Assembly (NCBI GenBank): GCA_025618425.1
Contig: CM046839.1
Span: 174,135-238,134, forward strand
DNA length: 64,000 nucleotides
DNA from: Heliocidaris tuberculata
Lineage: Eukaryota > Echinodermata > Echinoidea > Camarodonta > Echinometridae
Reading direction: 5' to 3'
Below the pieces are notes generated by a model. It made no database searches. It saw only the letters and a program-made list of their open reading frames with translations, and was not told the origin of the DNA. Each line of letters begins with the position of its first letter. Positions within the stretch are counted from its first letter, which is position 1. Both the position numbers and the translations under genes were made by a program. Below are positions 46,276 to 59,990 of the stretch, one piece after another.

Positions 46276-49214
46276 AATGTCGACAATGTGGTTATTATGC
46301 GATTATTTTTAGCGAATGAAATAAAACAAACATTTCTTGTGTAAGTACATTCGGGGTTTTAATGTTAGCATTCCGTGCAACATTCCATTACAGGAATTGC
46401 TTTCTTGTCCATTTGTCATTTCCCTCTTTGACCCATCTGCTTTCACATCTAATATTTGATCGACCTTGCGAATTCTATCCTTTTATGTACTTCGTCCGTA
46501 TATACCTGAAATTGTATATAGATAACTGCTCCCTCATGAAAGAGGGTATATCTAAATTAAAGTACAAGAATAGCGCTTTTGATTAATAACTAAAGCCTAT
46601 CATTCTGCATGAATGGGGTGTATTATGATGAAGAGATTACACGCGATGGCCGTGACGATCTATGTAATCAGTTTGGCTTTGTATAGCAGAATTAAGATAA
46701 TCCATATCATATAGCGTGCGTATAAACTACCTAGCAACTATAATACAATGCCGGCTTCAATCTTCTTCCAAAAAAAAAATGCAATCCTTGATAAGCCATA
46801 TACTCACGTGAACAACGTCATCTATTAATAACTATGAAATAAGATATGCACATTCACAAGCAGTCTAATGACATTTTCTGATCGATAAGCCCTTTCAGCA
46901 AATTATTCGATTGCATAACCAATCCATCAAGTATCAAGCAACTTGAAGTATTGAACAGGTTTTCTGACTACATGTAAATCAGTTCGCAATTCGTGAATGC
47001 ATTGAGCATTAATGATGTGTGTTAAATTTCTTAACCCGTTGACTACTGAATTCTCTCATTCCCATAGGCTTAATACAGGAACCACCCGGTCCCCGAAGGT
47101 AATGTGTTTGGTTAATTACATTCCTAAAACAATCTTATTAAGATGACGGTTATAAAAAGTATGATGTGTAACCAGTTCGATCTACCACTACCATGACTCT
47201 GGTGAAGTTATGAGTATTATACGCATGAGCTTATAAACTGCATCTAGTGTAATTATGGCTGTCTTAAACCAGTAGCTAACTTCATGTATTTTTATCATTG
47301 TGTACAACTCTGTTGAAATCTTGTCAATGTTGAATCAAGAAACAGAAATAGTTAGATGAAGATATTTTCATATTGTCGCAGTTTTCGGCCATATGTAATA
47401 CACAATTTCAACGTTTTTCATTGTTTTTAAAAATGTATATCTTTTTATATAATATGAATAAATGACAATTCTTGAGACTTACATAATTATGAACCAACCG
47501 CCTTCACTTATTACAATTACATATTGTATTTGCACTACATTATAAACAAAATCTCTTATAATAAGACCCATTTGTCTACGACAGAGACCTTATTAACATA
47601 GCTAGAGTTTAGCATATGCCACATCATTATGATATCGACGCTCAGTGTATGAGTGTGCCTTTAACAATGACTCATGAAATATACATCACATTCATACTCG
47701 AAAACGATCATTAAACAAAGACGTTTCATCTAAAAAGCGGTAAGTACAGTTTCATGGATATCGTGTATTCGTCTTCTGTAAGCGTTTTGTGTGCATTACA
47801 TACACCCCCATAAGCCTGGGTTATACGACTATTATCATTATCCCTATTACAGTTTACGTTTTTGTTCATAATTACTTGTTTTGATAGATTAAAATAACAT
47901 TCCTATAGCTAACATATGCTGTTCACCAACACCGTGAATATAGATTTACTTTTTTAAAAGGGAAATTCAAAGGATAAATTTTCAATCCAACATCTAACGT
48001 ATGCTGTCTCCAATAGAATAAAGGATTCTTGACGATATGATTATCTTATACTACCCCAGTCATTTGAAATGCTACACTTTGTCTATTGTTAGACCAAATA
48101 TCAAGAGCAAGCAAACCATACACAGTCTCTAAATATGTGAACGAGCCTATGAATCTTTGTGATTGTATTGTTAATTTGGAGATAATGCCTTTTCGAATGA
48201 AACGCTCCCTCCGAATACTCCAGCGGGCGAGCGGTGTATATGACACGATCGTCAGTCAACTCAGCTCACAAGCTTGTAAGGCAGCATTTAAAAGAGGGGA
48301 AACATTAAAAAGATAGATAAAGTTAATAGTATATTGTCTACTGAGAGCCAGAAGGGCGTTAACTGTGCGTTAACGCCCCTCTTGCTCAAAGCACTTTCTT
48401 ATATACTTTTCTTTGACAAGATTTCAAATTCATAATGGTGAGATGATGCAATGTATTGGATGATATGACGTTGTTACTGTCGAGATAAAATACCATAATA
48501 TTTAATATATTTCCTTTGCTAAATGACGGATGATTCGTTCATTCAGTAGAATGAGAGCTAGTCATTCCTCACATGATGAGACAACGAATGAGTGAAAGGG
48601 GAGGCTCCGTGGTATTTAAAGGGGACACTGGTTGCAAAATCTGTGACCAGCAAAAGTAAAATAAAAAATGGTTCTATAATTTTTCGGATACGCATAATTA
48701 TGTAAAACGTTTGACAAACAAGAAAAAAAGTTGTCATTTGTTGGAGCTAGGACAGGAAACTCAAATGAGGGCCAATACTTCCCCTGCCTACCCTATAACA
48801 CCGCCCTTGAATGAGTGGTATTCCATCCAAGCACCAATACAATTCACAGTAGGATGAGAAGCCCGGTCTATACGCACTCGCTGTGGCAATGACATTAGAA
48901 ATATAATATTTCTATTGAAAATAAATGAACTGGCGTCATACGCATTTCCCCTCTTTCTCATGCTTATTTTCTGTTCATTCTTGTTTGTTTGTTGGCCTAT
49001 TTTTAGAAATAAATTCTTCAATAATGTGCGGGTTTATCTTTGAACCTGTCAAATGAAAACATAATTTGGTTGAATACAAAACGAATTTTCTACCTATGTC
49101 TTTTAATATTCCGTGAGGTTCAATGTTCAATTAATATAATGAAATTGGTTTGATCATTTCTGTGTGAGTCGCGGTATTTTAAAGATAATCATGGACTTGG
49201 AAACAAATATCTGA
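46276..49214. other. Gene-free unique stretch
   Basis: About 2.9 kb of AT-rich DNA almost free of simple repeats. ORFs of 66-77 codons on both strands at 48.0-48.3 and 48.8-49.0 kb have no recognised content. Intronic or intergenic. Confidence 0.35.
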
Positions 49215-49966
49215 CTAGAGATAGTAATCATGGTAATAGTGAGAGAAGTAGAAGGATAGAGAGAGAAAGAGGAAAGAGAGAGAGAGAGAAAGAGAGAGAA
49301 AAGGAGAGAAAGAGAGAGAAATAAAGAGAGAGAGAGAAAGAAAGTGGGGGATGGTCAACGGGGGTGGGGGAGGGGGAAAGGGGGTGGAGAGGGGTAAAGA
49401 GCTGTAGAATGGAATGTGGATGTATGGAAATGGTGTGTCTATGAACAATAAGGGGAAAGAGAAGAGATAAGGGGAAAAAAGAAAAGAAAGGGGAATATTA
49501 AACAATACGAAAGATAGAAAAGAGGGAGGGAGAGATAAGAGAGGGGGGGGGAAGAAGCGAGGGAGAGAGCGATCTATAGAGAGGAGATGCTAGAATGTGG
49601 ATGTGGAGGTGCTCCAAAGATAATAAACTCGAGGGAGAAGCTTTAGGATATTTACACTGTGATCGTCATTCATCTGCTTTCTGGGGTTAATATTCAAATA
49701 TTTAACGCGATGAACATTGACGTACTTCAAGGTTTCACGAGGCTGTGCCACTCACTACGCAAGAAATTCATCACATTCCCTTTCAATCTTTATGATCGTA
49801 TTGATGGAGCCCAGATGACTTTATAATAATCCAACTGATGTGTATGTAATGTTTAAGCAGCAGAGAGTTGGTTGGGAAAATATGAAAGAATTCATAAAGT
49901 ACGTAATCATGTTTCCATAACTGAACTTAATCATTAATTAAAACACCAGAATTTAGAGCTGGCTCC

Positions 49967-50030
<64 letters not shown>
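49215..50030. repeat. GA and CT microsatellites around unique DNA
   Basis: GA/GGGA tract 49,238-49,560 and CT 49,972-50,027; about 400 bases between them are unique and gene-free. Confidence 0.85.
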
Positions 50031-50035
<5 letters not shown>

Positions 50036-50769
50036 TACCCTTTAAGACCAAAACAAGCCTGTATGTAATAAAACAAGCTAATTTTGTTTATTTCTCATTA
50101 CATTAAGCCTGCCGAATTTTCCCCCTTCAATTTGGGAATTAATCTAAGTGGTAATAAATAATCTTTGTTAAAAGAACTCAGAAATAATCGAGCGAGGCAG
50201 TTGCTAATTTTATGGACCTCTTTTAGGGGAAAGCAATAAGAGACTGAACACACAATCTGTACCAATAATTTTTTTATTAGAATAGAAGTGTTTGAATGAA
50301 TACCCAACTATCAGATAATGAATAGATCTGATCATAAGTACAAGTGAAAAGTAAGCACATTGACCCCCCCCCCCCCCCTCCTTCACTATAATGTTTTAAA
50401 AATAATAATGTTTTCAAAACTCTTTGAAACTAAGAAAAAGGTCCTAGTGAATTATTTTGCAGTTTCGTGGTAAATTTGCTGTAGGGAGAAAACAAAGGTG
50501 ACATGTAGAATTAAACGATAGGTGTAAAGGTCACAGCAGAGGGGAATTAAAGACAGTCACTCTGTGCATTATCCGTCGAGATTAAGATATCAATTATGCA
50601 AAATATACTTCTACACCACTGACAGGGGTGACGGGAAGATAATAAGGTCACTGATGAAAATAATCTTTTTGGTTGGTTATGAGTGAATTATTGAGTGAGA
50701 AAGTGAAGCATGTGAAGGGGGATATAGAAGGAGGGTCAAGGAATCTGTCAGATTTAATATCTCCTTTTC
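50031..50769. other. Gene-free stretch
   Basis: Poly-C at 50,365-50,379; no gene or element recognised. Confidence 0.3.
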
Positions 50770-51205
50770 GTGTTTTTTTTTTCCTCAGTTGCTACCTCTC
50801 AACTTGTCCCCGTTTCTTATCATCTCATCTTCTTCTTCCCCCTTTTCCCCATTTCGCTTTTCTCTCTCACCCACCCCTCTCTCTCCCTTTCTTTCCCTCT
50901 TTTCACCTCTCTCTCCTCTTCTATCCATCCAACCTTCTCTCCTCTCTCCGTCTCTCTCTACTGCTCTCTCTCTCTCTCTTTCTTTCTTTCTCTTCTTATC
51001 TACTTTTCTCTTTCGCCTTTCTCGCACGATGGGCCTACTTTATTTGCTTTATCGTTTTATGAAATCAATAAAAGGACCTTAGTTATCTTTTTTTTTCTGT
51101 TATGAAACAAAAAATCTATTACATTTTTAAAACCTTAGTAGATTCCTGCGGCACCTCATGCTCTTTCTCTCTCTCTCCCTCTCTTTCTTCTTTCCCTTGA
51201 AATCT
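50770..51205. repeat. CT-rich pyrimidine tract
   Basis: About 260 bases of CT/CCT/TTC (50,775-51,025), with a shorter tract at 51,165-51,195. Ser/Leu/Phe and Arg/Glu/Lys ORFs are artefacts. Confidence 0.9.
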
Positions 51206-51507
51206 ATTTTTAAATTATTCTCTGGTAATATGTGTAAATTGGATGGGGGGGGGGGGTACCTGTAATGTTGTAATCATGTGTGAATGAACGCAAATGTAGA
51301 GATGTGATAACTCAGTTTCATGTCAAGACAAGAAGAGAAAACTCTCCCAGAAGTACAGGAAATAAAGCAAGAACAACCTTTCTAGTAGACTGAGTAGGAA
51401 GTGGAATGACCTTCAGTATAATTTTGTGGATTCAGGAACATGTTAAACGTTGAAGACAAAGATGTCACATGACGCGAATACATAATAGTGTACAGTTTGT
51501 TTCACAC
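51206..51507. other. Short gene-free segment
   Basis: Poly-G at 51,245-51,257; otherwise unique. Confidence 0.3.
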
Positions 51508-53143
51508 ACACACTTTTTTTGTTTTTCAAAATATTTTATTAGAGATTTCATTCAAAATAGATCATTACGTAAGATAAATGTAAATAATTTCAAACAAATA
51601 AAAATCTTCATTTCGTTTTCATACCATAGTGTTAAATTATTCACAAGACAAGCATGCAAGAATGTTGGAATGAAATCACTAAGTAAATAATATATTGACA
51701 AACACTAACGTACGCCCTATACCCCCTCCCTATGTCCCACAATGTATAATATTCAATGTAAATGATCTTTCATTCAAAATATGTTAATGTTCTTTTCTTT
51801 TTTGTTATTTTCCTAGTTCATATAAAGATCTCCTTTAAATGAATAAAGGGGTAAACAAAAATGTATAATTACGGTATAATTAAATGAAATACAATTCTTC
51901 ACGTTATATTCATATCATAAATAATAAGATGTGCATTTAACAATTTACCCAAGAGAAGGGGAAAATGATCATTCATGAAAAGTAACATAATGCATATTTT
52001 TATATAAACCCTTCATCGGTATACCTTGTTACCCCTTTCACTACTTACCCCCCCCCCCCCCCCCCTTCTCAACATTCACATTCACATTCACTAACATCCA
52101 ACAAACATACCAAGATTTACACACGCACAACACTAGACACATCATACCTGCTCACATTCACATCCTTATTCACTTTCAGTTCTTCCATTTCTGTAAGTGT
52201 AAATGTAACTTCCCTGCCTTCGTTGCTAGATTTTTTTCTTCCTCTATACAATCAGCTATATATTTTTGTATTTTCGTAGATGAAGGAACCTGGGCTTGAG
52301 CCCTAGAATGGAAAATTGCATATTTAATAAACATGACCAAAGAATTTACACATTTATTTCTATTTGAATTACCAGGTAATCCCATGTATATATCCCCCCA
52401 ATTCATATCTTTTAATTCAGCCAAGCCAAAATATTCAATACAAAATTGCCATAACGGTTTCACTTTCGCACAGTTCAGAAATATATGAAAGTAAGACTCA
52501 ATCTCCTTATAACAAAATGAGCAATAATTGTCGCTCACAAACCCAAACCTCATCAAATGTTCTTTTGTATATATAGCTCCATGTAAAAGTATAAATTGAA
52601 ATTCCCTTTGTTTTCTAATGAGAGTTGTGTTCCTTGCTCGGATAAAAAAGTACATATTTCTTTATTTGTAAAGTTGAAATTGCTGTGACCATCCTTTACT
52701 GTTAAGTTATACGATTCACGTAAATCGTTGATAAAACAGTTATAAATAGTTCTAGATTTACCTACCTGAAAAGTTGTTTCCTGCCCAGCAATATTCATGT
52801 TTATATTAAAGTCAACAAAATCAATTTTCATAAATTTGACCGAAGGAGTAGCATTTTTCCAACTAGTTGGTATGGCATGAGCAATATCAATTATCTGGAG
52901 CAATTGATTTGCATTAATCCCAAGATTTTGAAAATAAACCACAGGCTTTATATGCCCATTGTCAAAAATGTGATTTACAGTGCGTATGCCTTTATTAAAT
53001 AGATCAATATCACAGATCATTTTACCTCTTATACAAATATTATGATTATTAAATATAACCGGATTAACCTCCCCTTCAGAGTATCTATATTTCCTCATAT
53101 CTTGCACACACACACACACACACACGCACACACGCACGCACAC
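51508..53143 (-). pseudogene. Truncated L1/Tx1-like LINE: ORF2 C-terminus plus 3' UTR
   Basis: Minus-strand frames at 53,100-52,630 and 52,655-52,176 together read as the end of an L1/Tx1-type ORF2. The first part has the FNKGIRTVNHIFDNGHIKPV and AHAIPTSWK blocks. The second has the zinc-knuckle-like FQFILLHGAIYTKEHLMRFG then CSFCYKEIESYFHIFLNCAK (Cys-X2-Cys, His, Cys). A frameshift near 52,640 separates them. Endonuclease and reverse transcriptase domains are absent. About 650 bases of 3' UTR follow and end at 51,508 in AATAAAATATTTTG and a poly-A run, so the true 3' end is preserved. The 5' break lies in a CA microsatellite. Clade assignment is from motif style. Confidence 0.8.
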
Positions 53144-53192
53144 TCACGCAACCACACACTCACAACCACACACACACACACACACACACACT
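53105..53192. repeat. CA microsatellite
   Basis: CA with CGCA and CTCA interruptions at the 5' truncation point of the LINE. The Cys/Val start of the adjacent minus ORF comes from it. Confidence 0.95.
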
Positions 53193-54084
53193 TATAAAAG
53201 CTATCATCTTTTTAAAAATGTATCTTATGCTTGCATCACATGCTATTATGATATTAGAAGCATGTAAAATTATTTTGCACCCCCAAAACGAAAAATACTT
53301 TTATTTTGTAGAGCTGTAGTGAGTAGCATTTAGCACTTTATGACAAACTAAACGTATATTTCCAGTCAAATACTCAAAAGAGTGTCGAACGTAATAAGAA
53401 GGGACTGTGTTTTATTTTGCTTTATTTTGCTAACTCTCCCTTTAACGTTATAATCAGGCTATTTTCGGCCTTGAATTTCATCAAACCGGGGTCATTCTAA
53501 AATTATGCGTGTGTATCTAATTGAGTTTATTTAGTGTATGCTTCAATTATTTTGACTTTTACAGATTTTCCTGTATTGACTCTTTTTTCTCTCTTTGTCA
53601 AGTCAAGTGATCCATAGTAAGAGGCGAATGTGAAGCTTGATTAATAGTACGAGCGAAAGAATTGCTTTAAATGTCAGAATCTTGATTTAATCTAAGCTTC
53701 AGCGAAGATAAATCTTCTCATTGCTATCGCCCATCTTATTAGTCTACATTTTAATCCCATTTTTGCTATAATGAAATCTACCACTGAGATTCGAGAACCC
53801 TGATTGGACAAATGATGTCACGTGGGAGTGTTTAATCAAGCTTTCACTATAAGTTGACACTGCGAGATAATCAAGAGCATTTATACTCAATATTTTTCTT
53901 AAGAAGGGAGGCCTACACACGATTACACACCTGAAAATCGATGCAACTAAAATGAGCCTTTTTTGTTGATCAAAGAATATGTTTTTTCTGGAACTGTTCA
54001 AGTATCGATTTTTTTCTTTCTCATATTGCTAGGTTATTAGTTGACAATTCTCACCTTTTCTTGACCCCTAGGCTATTATAGTCC
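53193..54084. other. Gene-free stretch
   Basis: Unique-looking AT-rich DNA; an 85-codon minus ORF (53,744-54,001) has no recognised domain. Confidence 0.3.
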
Positions 54085-54151
54085 CACCTCTCTCTCTCTC
54101 TTTCTCTTTCTCTTTCTTTCTCTCCCTCTCTCGCTCCCCCCCCCCCCTGTC

Positions 54152-54192
<41 letters not shown>

Positions 54193-54213
54193 CTCTCTCT
54201 CTCTCTCTCTCTA
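54085..54213. repeat. CT, poly-C, CA and CT microsatellite
   Basis: Consecutive CT/TTTC, poly-C, CA (54,155-54,188) and CT tracts. Confidence 0.95.
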
Positions 54214-56090
54214 CATCAGCCTCTGACGATAGTCAGTCACTAACAAAAACATAAACAAGTAACAAAATTTGTATTTTGATGTTGGAAAACAAAATTTAGA
54301 CAAAAGTGACTCCTAAACTTTGCAACAAAAAAAAAAAAGAAATCTTACTTAATCTGAGGCTTGATGCAACCGGATATAAAGAACGAGATCCATTGTAAAG
54401 ATATTTCGCGAAGTCCACATCTACCTTAGATTAAGACCGAGTGCACCATTGCCCACTTAATATACACGGCATTTGTTGTTACCATGTTTATAACATTATA
54501 AAAGGATCCTCCTGTTCTCTGATGTCCCCTTATTAACAGTTCTTAGTTGTCTAAAGACCACAAAAAGTGGCGTGTCCAACAATAATGATAAACAGGGGGA
54601 GCTCACAATAAATTGTATCGATTGTTGGGGGGGGGGGGGGGGCGGAGGGAGGGGGTGGGGGTAGGTGCGGCGGATCTATTATCCAATTTGTATATACCAA
54701 TAATTATTAAGATCCATCAAATGAAAGGGGTATTTCCCTCGAATATGATATTCTTTTTCTAGTCTGTAACTACATGATAGAATTCGTTGAAAGAATCGAT
54801 ATGAATAATTGTGTTTGAAATAACAATTTACACAGTAACGTTGAGAAGGTTTTTGTTACGATAAATTTATCGAAAATATTCGGGACATCAACATATCCAA
54901 TAAAAAAGGGAACTCCTGCATGATATTTTCGTTAATTTCGGAGTAATTTTGATGTTTTTTAATGGAAACTTACAATTAATTTATTCACCATAAATTTTAC
55001 ATAAAAACAAGCAATAATATCCCACAAGTGTTTACAAAACGCACTCATAAAGTATTATTATATACAGGATGAATTAGAACTTATTTTTATCAACCTCATT
55101 CTCAGAAACCTTTCAAAACATATAATGGCCTCTCTGAAAAGGTTCTTGATATTGTTTATTGGACAAATGGGAATATTATCTTTTGCTATCTCAATTCGGA
55201 GAAACATATTTACTTTGGGACCACTTATATTGTAGCTCATCCATTATCAAGACCACCGGGATAATACTTTGAACTACTTCTCAGTAAGTTTAAGTGCTCT
55301 AATGCAAAGACAGACAGACAAAGACATTCTAAATTGTCCTCGGAGAAAAGGTACTTGAGGACCATGTTATGAAAAAAATTGAGGAGGGGGTGGGAAAATA
55401 CTAAATAGATCATGTTACACTTTATTCATCAATTATTTGAGAAACAGCCAACTTCTAGCGGTGAATCGTAAAATACATAGAATACAGATGAAAACCTGGA
55501 CAGGAAAATCTTACAAAGTAACCCTTGAAAGGTCCTTGCTTTCATCTGATCAAGGAGAGACGCACAATTTTTTTTTAAAAAGCAAGGTAGAAAATCAAAG
55601 CTTAACCGTCTCATACGAGGTGATAACGATCGATGATTAAAGCCGACAAAAGTCATTCTTACAATCACGCACGTATTCAATGGCCTTGATTACATGCTTG
55701 TCAAGCAGAAAGAACAAATCGATTTGACTTCAAGAAACATTCCCCCAACACCTGTCCGCAGGACCCATTCAATGCCGCCACGCTATATAGGAGTGTGTTT
55801 ATACATGTACCTTGACAACCTGATGACGATGAGGTCTTACAACTTGATACGATCAGGAGAACATAAAATTTACGGAATTTTGGTTGCCAAGAGAGCTAAT
55901 GTAAGCCTCCTTTTTTATTAACCCTGAAAAGAAGGATCCTGGTAGACAAAACCTGATCAAAATAAGAACTAGATTTCAGCTTTGTCACCCAAAATCCTCA
56001 TCTTATTAGATTCAGATACATTAGCAAAAGGGGGGAAAAGTATAGGAATGCCGCTCTCGAAGAAGCAAGTTTACATCTTTCGCAAAACAT
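54214..56090. other. Gene-free stretch
   Basis: Poly-G at 54,627-54,642. ORFs at 55,429-55,921 overlap on both strands without any recognised domain. Confidence 0.3.
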
Positions 56091-56852
56091 AAACCCCTCG
56101 AAAAAATTCTGCAAGTAAAGATTTCAGCTTTGATATCTCTCTTGTTACTATATTATCATACTTGAATTGGATATCATTGAAAAGCATTTTTATTCCCCTT
56201 TACAATGATGTCAAATTTGAACTGAATATTTAATCATGGAATGTGCAGTACATCTGAATACGAGGCCAGGCAAAAGTGAAATGTTGCACAACGCATTGTT
56301 ATTGTCAACCGTGAAGTCTACTTTCTTTCGTGATGTTTGGAGGATGAATTTGTGTTTTGAAAAATGTTGAGGAAGTGGATGTTTCTTCTTTTGTTTGGAA
56401 GATGAAATGTGTTGTTTTTATCGACTGATTAAAACACAAGACAAAAGTGAAATGTTGCAAAATGTACTGTTATTGTCAACAGTGAATCCTCCTTAGGAGG
56501 ATGGATTGTGTTTTGAGTGATGTTGAGGTGGTCATTCATGAACAGAATGATGTTTTCTTCTTTTGTGTGGAAGATGTAACGTGCTTTGAGTCTGTATGAA
56601 ACTCAAACATCTTCCATACAAAAGGTGAAAACAACATTGCATTTCATGAATGACCACCTCAACATCATTCAAAACCCATATTCAGGTGTACTACACATCC
56701 CATTATTACATGATCAATAAAAAATGGGGAATCATTCTCAGGGGAATAAACAGGCGTTTCAATGATACTAAATTCTGGTATGATGATATAGTATAACAAG
56801 AGAGATATCAATGCTCAAACCTAAATTGCAGAACCCTTTTTTGAGGGGTTTA
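56091..56852. mobile_element. Large foldback (long hairpin) element
   Basis: The left arm AAACCCCTCGAAAAA, GATATCTCTCTTGTTA, ATCATTGAAAAGC, TAATCATGGAATGTG (56,091-56,265) and TGAGTGATGTTGAGGTGGTC (56,513-56,532) is mirrored by the right arm 56,606-56,852. The stem closes at the tip through TTTGAGT/ACTCAAA (56,585-56,605). The left arm also holds a 171-base tandem duplication (units start 56,271 and 56,442). Weak pairing may extend outward (ACCTGATCAA at 55,951 with TTGATCAGGT at 57,007). No ORF. Confidence 0.85.
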
Positions 56853-57835
56853 GATGGTACTGACATTTTTTTTTTCTTGTGTTTTGTGTTACACGTTTGA
56901 GGAAAGATCTTCGTGCTCTTTATAATGTCATAAGGATTAAAATCAAAACACGAGCTTATCAGGTTCGGAAATTTGTGATTGTTATACGGATCTTGAATCC
57001 CTGATTTGATCAGGTTTCAACCTAATTCAATTAGGAATCTATTGAATCTGCATGTAAAGCATGATCGAGTTAGGTTATGTAAAGTGAATGAATTATATTC
57101 TACAGTTTGTATGAACATAGCCGTACTGGAAAAAAATCCGTACTTCCTTGTTGAATATGTTCTCTATGCGTAGAAAGCAATCTCTCATGATTTCATGTGC
57201 ACACTACACAGTGCTGATGAAAAAAAAAAAGAATAAGTCTGAATGTACTTCGGCAGATGAAGACGGCAAAACAAGATAGAAGTATAATGAGCGTGATCAG
57301 AAATTGCATTTCCGCATGACTAGTCTCGACCTTCAACGAGTTCGTGCATGAATCGGTGATTGATCATTCCTCCGATATCCATTATCATGTATCGTCGAGA
57401 AATGTTGCAACATTAACGGAGAGGAGCTCAAGTGAGTACTATGGCATAAGTTGTGTCCATCATGAAAGAGGGAGGAAAGGAAGGGGGGCAAAGAGAGAGG
57501 GATTGAGAAAAAAGGGATTCCGAGATGGGAAAGAGAGGGAGAGAGTAAGGAGGAATAGAAATACGAAGAAAAAGGAGGATGAAAGAGAGAGAGAGAGAGA
57601 GAGAGAGAGAAGACCAAACACAGACTGATGACGTTAGTGGCATGGTAAAAATAAAGCATTCTTTCAAATAATAAGTTATTTTCTAACCTTGTGTTTGAGC
57701 TTTAGAGTGGAATAGCATGCGATATTCGACGCATGGTATGTTGCCATGGTGACACTATGGTCGGTTTCTTTTAATACTCCTTTTCGTCTTTTTTGGCGAC
57801 CTTTTGTTTATGATTTAAAATGTGATCGCTCTATC
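56853..57835. other. Gene-free stretch with GA tract
   Basis: GA-rich sequence 57,464-57,612; remainder unique. ORFs over the GA tract are artefacts. Confidence 0.35.
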
Positions 57836-57901
57836 ATCACCATCACCACATCCACCATCACAACCACCACCACCACCACCACCACCACCATCATCATCAC
57901 C

Positions 57902-57935
<34 letters not shown>

Positions 57936-57996
57936 CCACCACCACCACCACCACCATCATTATCATCGTCATCATCATCACCACCACAACCAACAA

Positions 57997-58031
<35 letters not shown>

Positions 58032-58210
58032 CCACCACCACCACCACCATCATCTTCATCGTCATCATCATTACTATTATTATCAACATCATCACTATCA
58101 TCATCATCATCATCATCATCACCACCACCACCACCACCACCACCACCACCATCTTCATCATTGTCATCATCGTCACCACCCTCATCACTATATTCATTAT
58201 CACTACCACA
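57836..58210. repeat. CAC/CAT trinucleotide array
   Basis: About 370 bases of CAC and CAT triplets in alternating runs. Thr/Ile, Ser/Pro and Met/Val ORFs of 130-158 codons are artefacts. Confidence 0.95.
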
Positions 58211-59478
58211 ACATCATATTAATCAACATAAACACTACTATTACCTCCATCACTTTATCCCTACAATGTCATACATCTAAATTTATGTTTCAATTTCCAG
58301 TTAAACATATTAAAATCAGAAAGAAAAGTGTACACCTCCATAGTACCTCCTTATTAAAGCATGATAGTAGTATATTTCCATCTCAGTGACACACTCGGTC
58401 AATATTGATACACTGGTGTCTTGAGTGGTATAAATTAACAAACCTTATTTTACCATCAACATCATTGTAAGTGTCATTAGTTTCCTCATTACGAAGTAAT
58501 GTACATCGCAAGTGCTCTCACGAAAAAACAAAACAATTCACAAATGGAATCGCTAAGAGAAAGATGATTGTTTGTCCACGGGATAATTGTTTAAATGCAA
58601 AATAAACCTTTGATATATTCAATATTAAACAGTGTACCGAGAAACTGAAAAAATAACTTGTGTACAGCAAGAATGAATAAAAATTAATCTCAAAACCCTT
58701 TACCTGACATTCTTCGGATTAACAGTTAACTCACCAGTCCCTCTTACATTTATTGAGAGTGTATTTAAACTTGTAATATATTTTTATAGGAGTAATATTC
58801 CAAGCCCAAATTTTGAATATGGCATAACGACTTAGAACCTCTAACATACAGAGGAAAGTATATTTAGGTGATTGGTACCCTTTAATTTCACCATAGTAAC
58901 CAAATTCCTTGCCGTCGCTATCGAGCTATTATCATAAATATTACTACACAATTAATTTTAACTAATAAATTTTACATGCATCACTGAACGACATGTGCGT
59001 GTGTTGGGAAGTAGGTCACTTGAAGTCTGACAGCTAACACTGAATACTTCGGCTATACGACACCTTCTATCCTTCGAATCAACGAATCATATCGTTGTAA
59101 ATGAAACCATTCTAAGATCTTGTGAGAAACAAGACAAAACTTGGAAAGCACCATTTTATCTGCTCTTCAGGGTGATAAAGTGATTAATGTGGATAATGCT
59201 CATGGATGAAATACAAAATCGTAATCGAATCCAGTGACCGGAGTAATGATACTGTAAGCGCTTTGGTCGGTTTAACTGGTAAGGTATATTATAAACAGCT
59301 ATAATTAATATTTCGATGACGTCATTACTACAAATGATGTAAAACCGAGATGAATATCATTAACATATCAAATAGGTTCAGCTCCCATTACCCAAGCTAA
59401 GCTTGATGGCTCACTCCCACATCAACCCACTCTACAAACATTCATCCTCCAAATGGTATCCATGGTCAATCAATACTT
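58211..59478. other. Gene-free stretch
   Basis: Unique, AT-rich; no gene or TE end recognised. Confidence 0.3.
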
Positions 59479-59552
<74 letters not shown>

Positions 59553-59975
59553 CTCCTCTCTTCTCAGTCCTCTCGCCCTCTCCCCCACTCGCTCTCTCTA
59601 CCGCTATGTCTATATTGTTAATGTCACGATATGACAGACATGAGCGCTGTATAAGCCACAATTACTATTATTATAATTATTACACTGTATATATTATCTT
59701 TTTCTCTCACTCTCTGTCTTTTCCTCTCCTCCTCTTTCTCTCTTTCTCTCTCTCTCTCTCTCCATCTCTCTTTCCATCTATTTTATCACTTTCTGTCTCT
59801 CCCTCTATTTATGTCTGTCTCTCTGTCTCACTTTATCCTTTCTCTTACCCACCCGGTCGTCCTCCTTCCTTTCCAGGTCCCTGTAACTTTCCTCTTTCCC
59901 CCTTCTCTCTCTTTCCCCATATTTCACTCACTTATTTGTGTCATCTTTCTCTCTCTCTCACTGCTCTCTTCTACG
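59479..59975. repeat. CT-rich microsatellite region
   Basis: CT (59,479-59,533), TTTC, then imperfect CT to 59,965. The 216-codon ORF is Ser/Leu/Pro low complexity. Confidence 0.9.
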
Positions 59976-59990
59976 GGAATGCTTTGCTAT

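Noticed and set aside
57746..58280. Thr/Ile, Ser/Pro and Met/Val ORFs of 133-158 codons
   Set aside because: CAC/CAT triplet array read in different frames.
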